In this document: positions 9,641 to 10,237 of the stretch, in pieces
How the letters are laid out: the number at the start of each line of letters is the position of its first letter
Position numbering within the stretch: the first letter of the stretch is position 1
From: a bacterium
GTDB lineage: Bacteria; Bdellovibrionota_C; UBA2361; SZUA-149
DNA: 10,237 nucleotides
Direction of reading: 5' to 3'
Assembly (NCBI GenBank): GCA_003230795.1
Contig: QIGM01000413.1
Location: 1 to 10,237, forward strand
The notes under the pieces: model-generated
What the model was told of the DNA's origin: nothing
The model's input: only the letters and a program-made list of their open reading frames with translations
Database searches by the model: none
Made by a program: the position numbers and the translations under genes

Positions 9641-10237
9641 CTAGCAAGAAGTCGCTGACAGCACCTCATTGCCCTCGGCTGCCGAAATCGGCTTCAGAGG
9701 CTCCTGGACTGACTGGGCTAGGTAAATTCTGTTCGCAAGAGCAAGAAACCGATTCTCAAACGAACTTAGAATAACCGCATGTCCGCGAGACAAATAGCTA
9801 GACACGACATGGATCAGGCTTTCGAGATGAGTTTCATCAACGCCGGCAAAGACGCTATCGAGCAATAAAATCGTACTCCGCTTGTCACTCAGCGACGATA
9901 AGACCCGCACAAGCTCAATTCTAGCGAGCTGGAAGGAGTCTAGGGATTCGGCACTCAAACCGAGTGCTAAATGCCCTAAGCCCAGTCTCTCGGCTAACTG
10001 AAAACTAGCGGCCAAAGCGGGCTGTGAAGAAAAAAGTGAAATCGCCTCCGCGATAGAGCAGCGCAATGTGTCCGAAATAGCCCTATTTTGATAGGTAACC
10101 TCCAGCACTCTCGCCTGAAATCTCTGCCCTAAACACCGCTCGCAAAGCTCCACACCAGAGCCCAGTAGCTCTAGCGCTACAGTGGTTTGCCCCGTTCCTC
10201 GACAAAGAGGGCATCGTCCAAGGTCACGCTGAAGCAT
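9641..10237 (-). CDS. UvrA-family protein, C-terminal part, with degenerate second ATPase site (partial)
   Basis: The visible 198 residues correspond to the C-terminal part of UvrA, the DNA-damage-sensing ABC ATPase of nucleotide excision repair. CPLC (9-12) and CERC (32-35) form the C-x2-C, 19-residue gap, C-x2-C zinc module. The following LEVTYQNRAISDTL (45-58) matches the UvrA segment after the zinc finger. Then the ATPase residues are eroded: the LSGGE signature is LDSFQ (99-103), Walker B LDEP is LDSV (126-129) with the catalytic Glu replaced by Ser128, and the H-loop His is Ser159. The Met at the window edge is probably internal, because Walker A and the first ATPase half would lie upstream of it. 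The frame is intact to a TAG at 9641, which argues for a paralogue with altered function rather than a recent pseudogene, although an early pseudogene cannot be excluded. Confidence 0.75.
   Translation of the reverse strand: MLQRDLGRCPLCRGTGQTTVALELLGSGVELCERCLGQRFQARVLEVTYQNRAISDTLRCSIAEAISLFSSQPALAASFQLAERLGLGHLALGLSAESLDSFQLARIELVRVLSSLSDKRSTILLLDSVFAGVDETHLESLIHVVSSYLSRGHAVILSSFENRFLALANRIYLAQSVQEPLKPISAAEGNEVLSATSC

Overview
The window carries a complete bacterial ribosomal RNA operon on the minus strand (16S-23S-5S, transcribed right to left), flanked by protein genes. The 16S and 23S are clearly bacterial, with the anti-Shine-Dalgarno at the 16S 3' end, a canonical peptidyl-transferase loop and a canonical sarcin-ricin loop. 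The general look of the 16S, together with a receiver-like protein and a UvrA relative, suggests a Gram-negative of the broad deltaproteobacterial kind. I cannot place it more precisely by eye.

Layout. Positions 1-338 hold no gene I can identify. A stand-alone, membrane-anchored FMN/3Fe-4S glutamate-synthase-type protein (339-1931, +) converges on a pseudo-receiver protein (1990-2682, -). After a short non-coding gap come the operon's intrinsic terminator (2887-2923), 5S (2939-3049), 23S (3200-6954), a long spacer without tRNA genes (6955-7500), 16S (7501-9035) and a leader of about 600 bases. At the right edge is the C-terminal part of a UvrA-family protein whose second ATPase site has lost its catalytic residues.

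The main discovery is that the 23S gene is about 850 bases too long because it contains two group I introns. One (4266-4659, 394 nt) lies after the equivalent of E. coli U2262, in the helix beside the P-loop. The other (3607-4027, 421 nt) lies after U2500, inside the peptidyl-transferase centre. Removing both restores canonical rRNA: the exon between them is 238 nt, exactly E. coli 2263-2500. Both have a U-G pair at the 5' splice site, an internal guide sequence, the R and S core elements and a P9 hairpin. Neither encodes a homing endonuclease. The U2500 intron appears to end in A instead of the nearly universal terminal G. The ribosome's catalytic centre therefore depends on two self-splicing events.

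The flanks of 23S and of 16S contain properly nested complementary arms that would form the usual pre-rRNA processing stalks. The spacer and leader carry candidate boxA elements, and the spacer also has terminator-like hairpins. This is consistent with an antiterminated rRNA transcript from which the two introns must excise as well.
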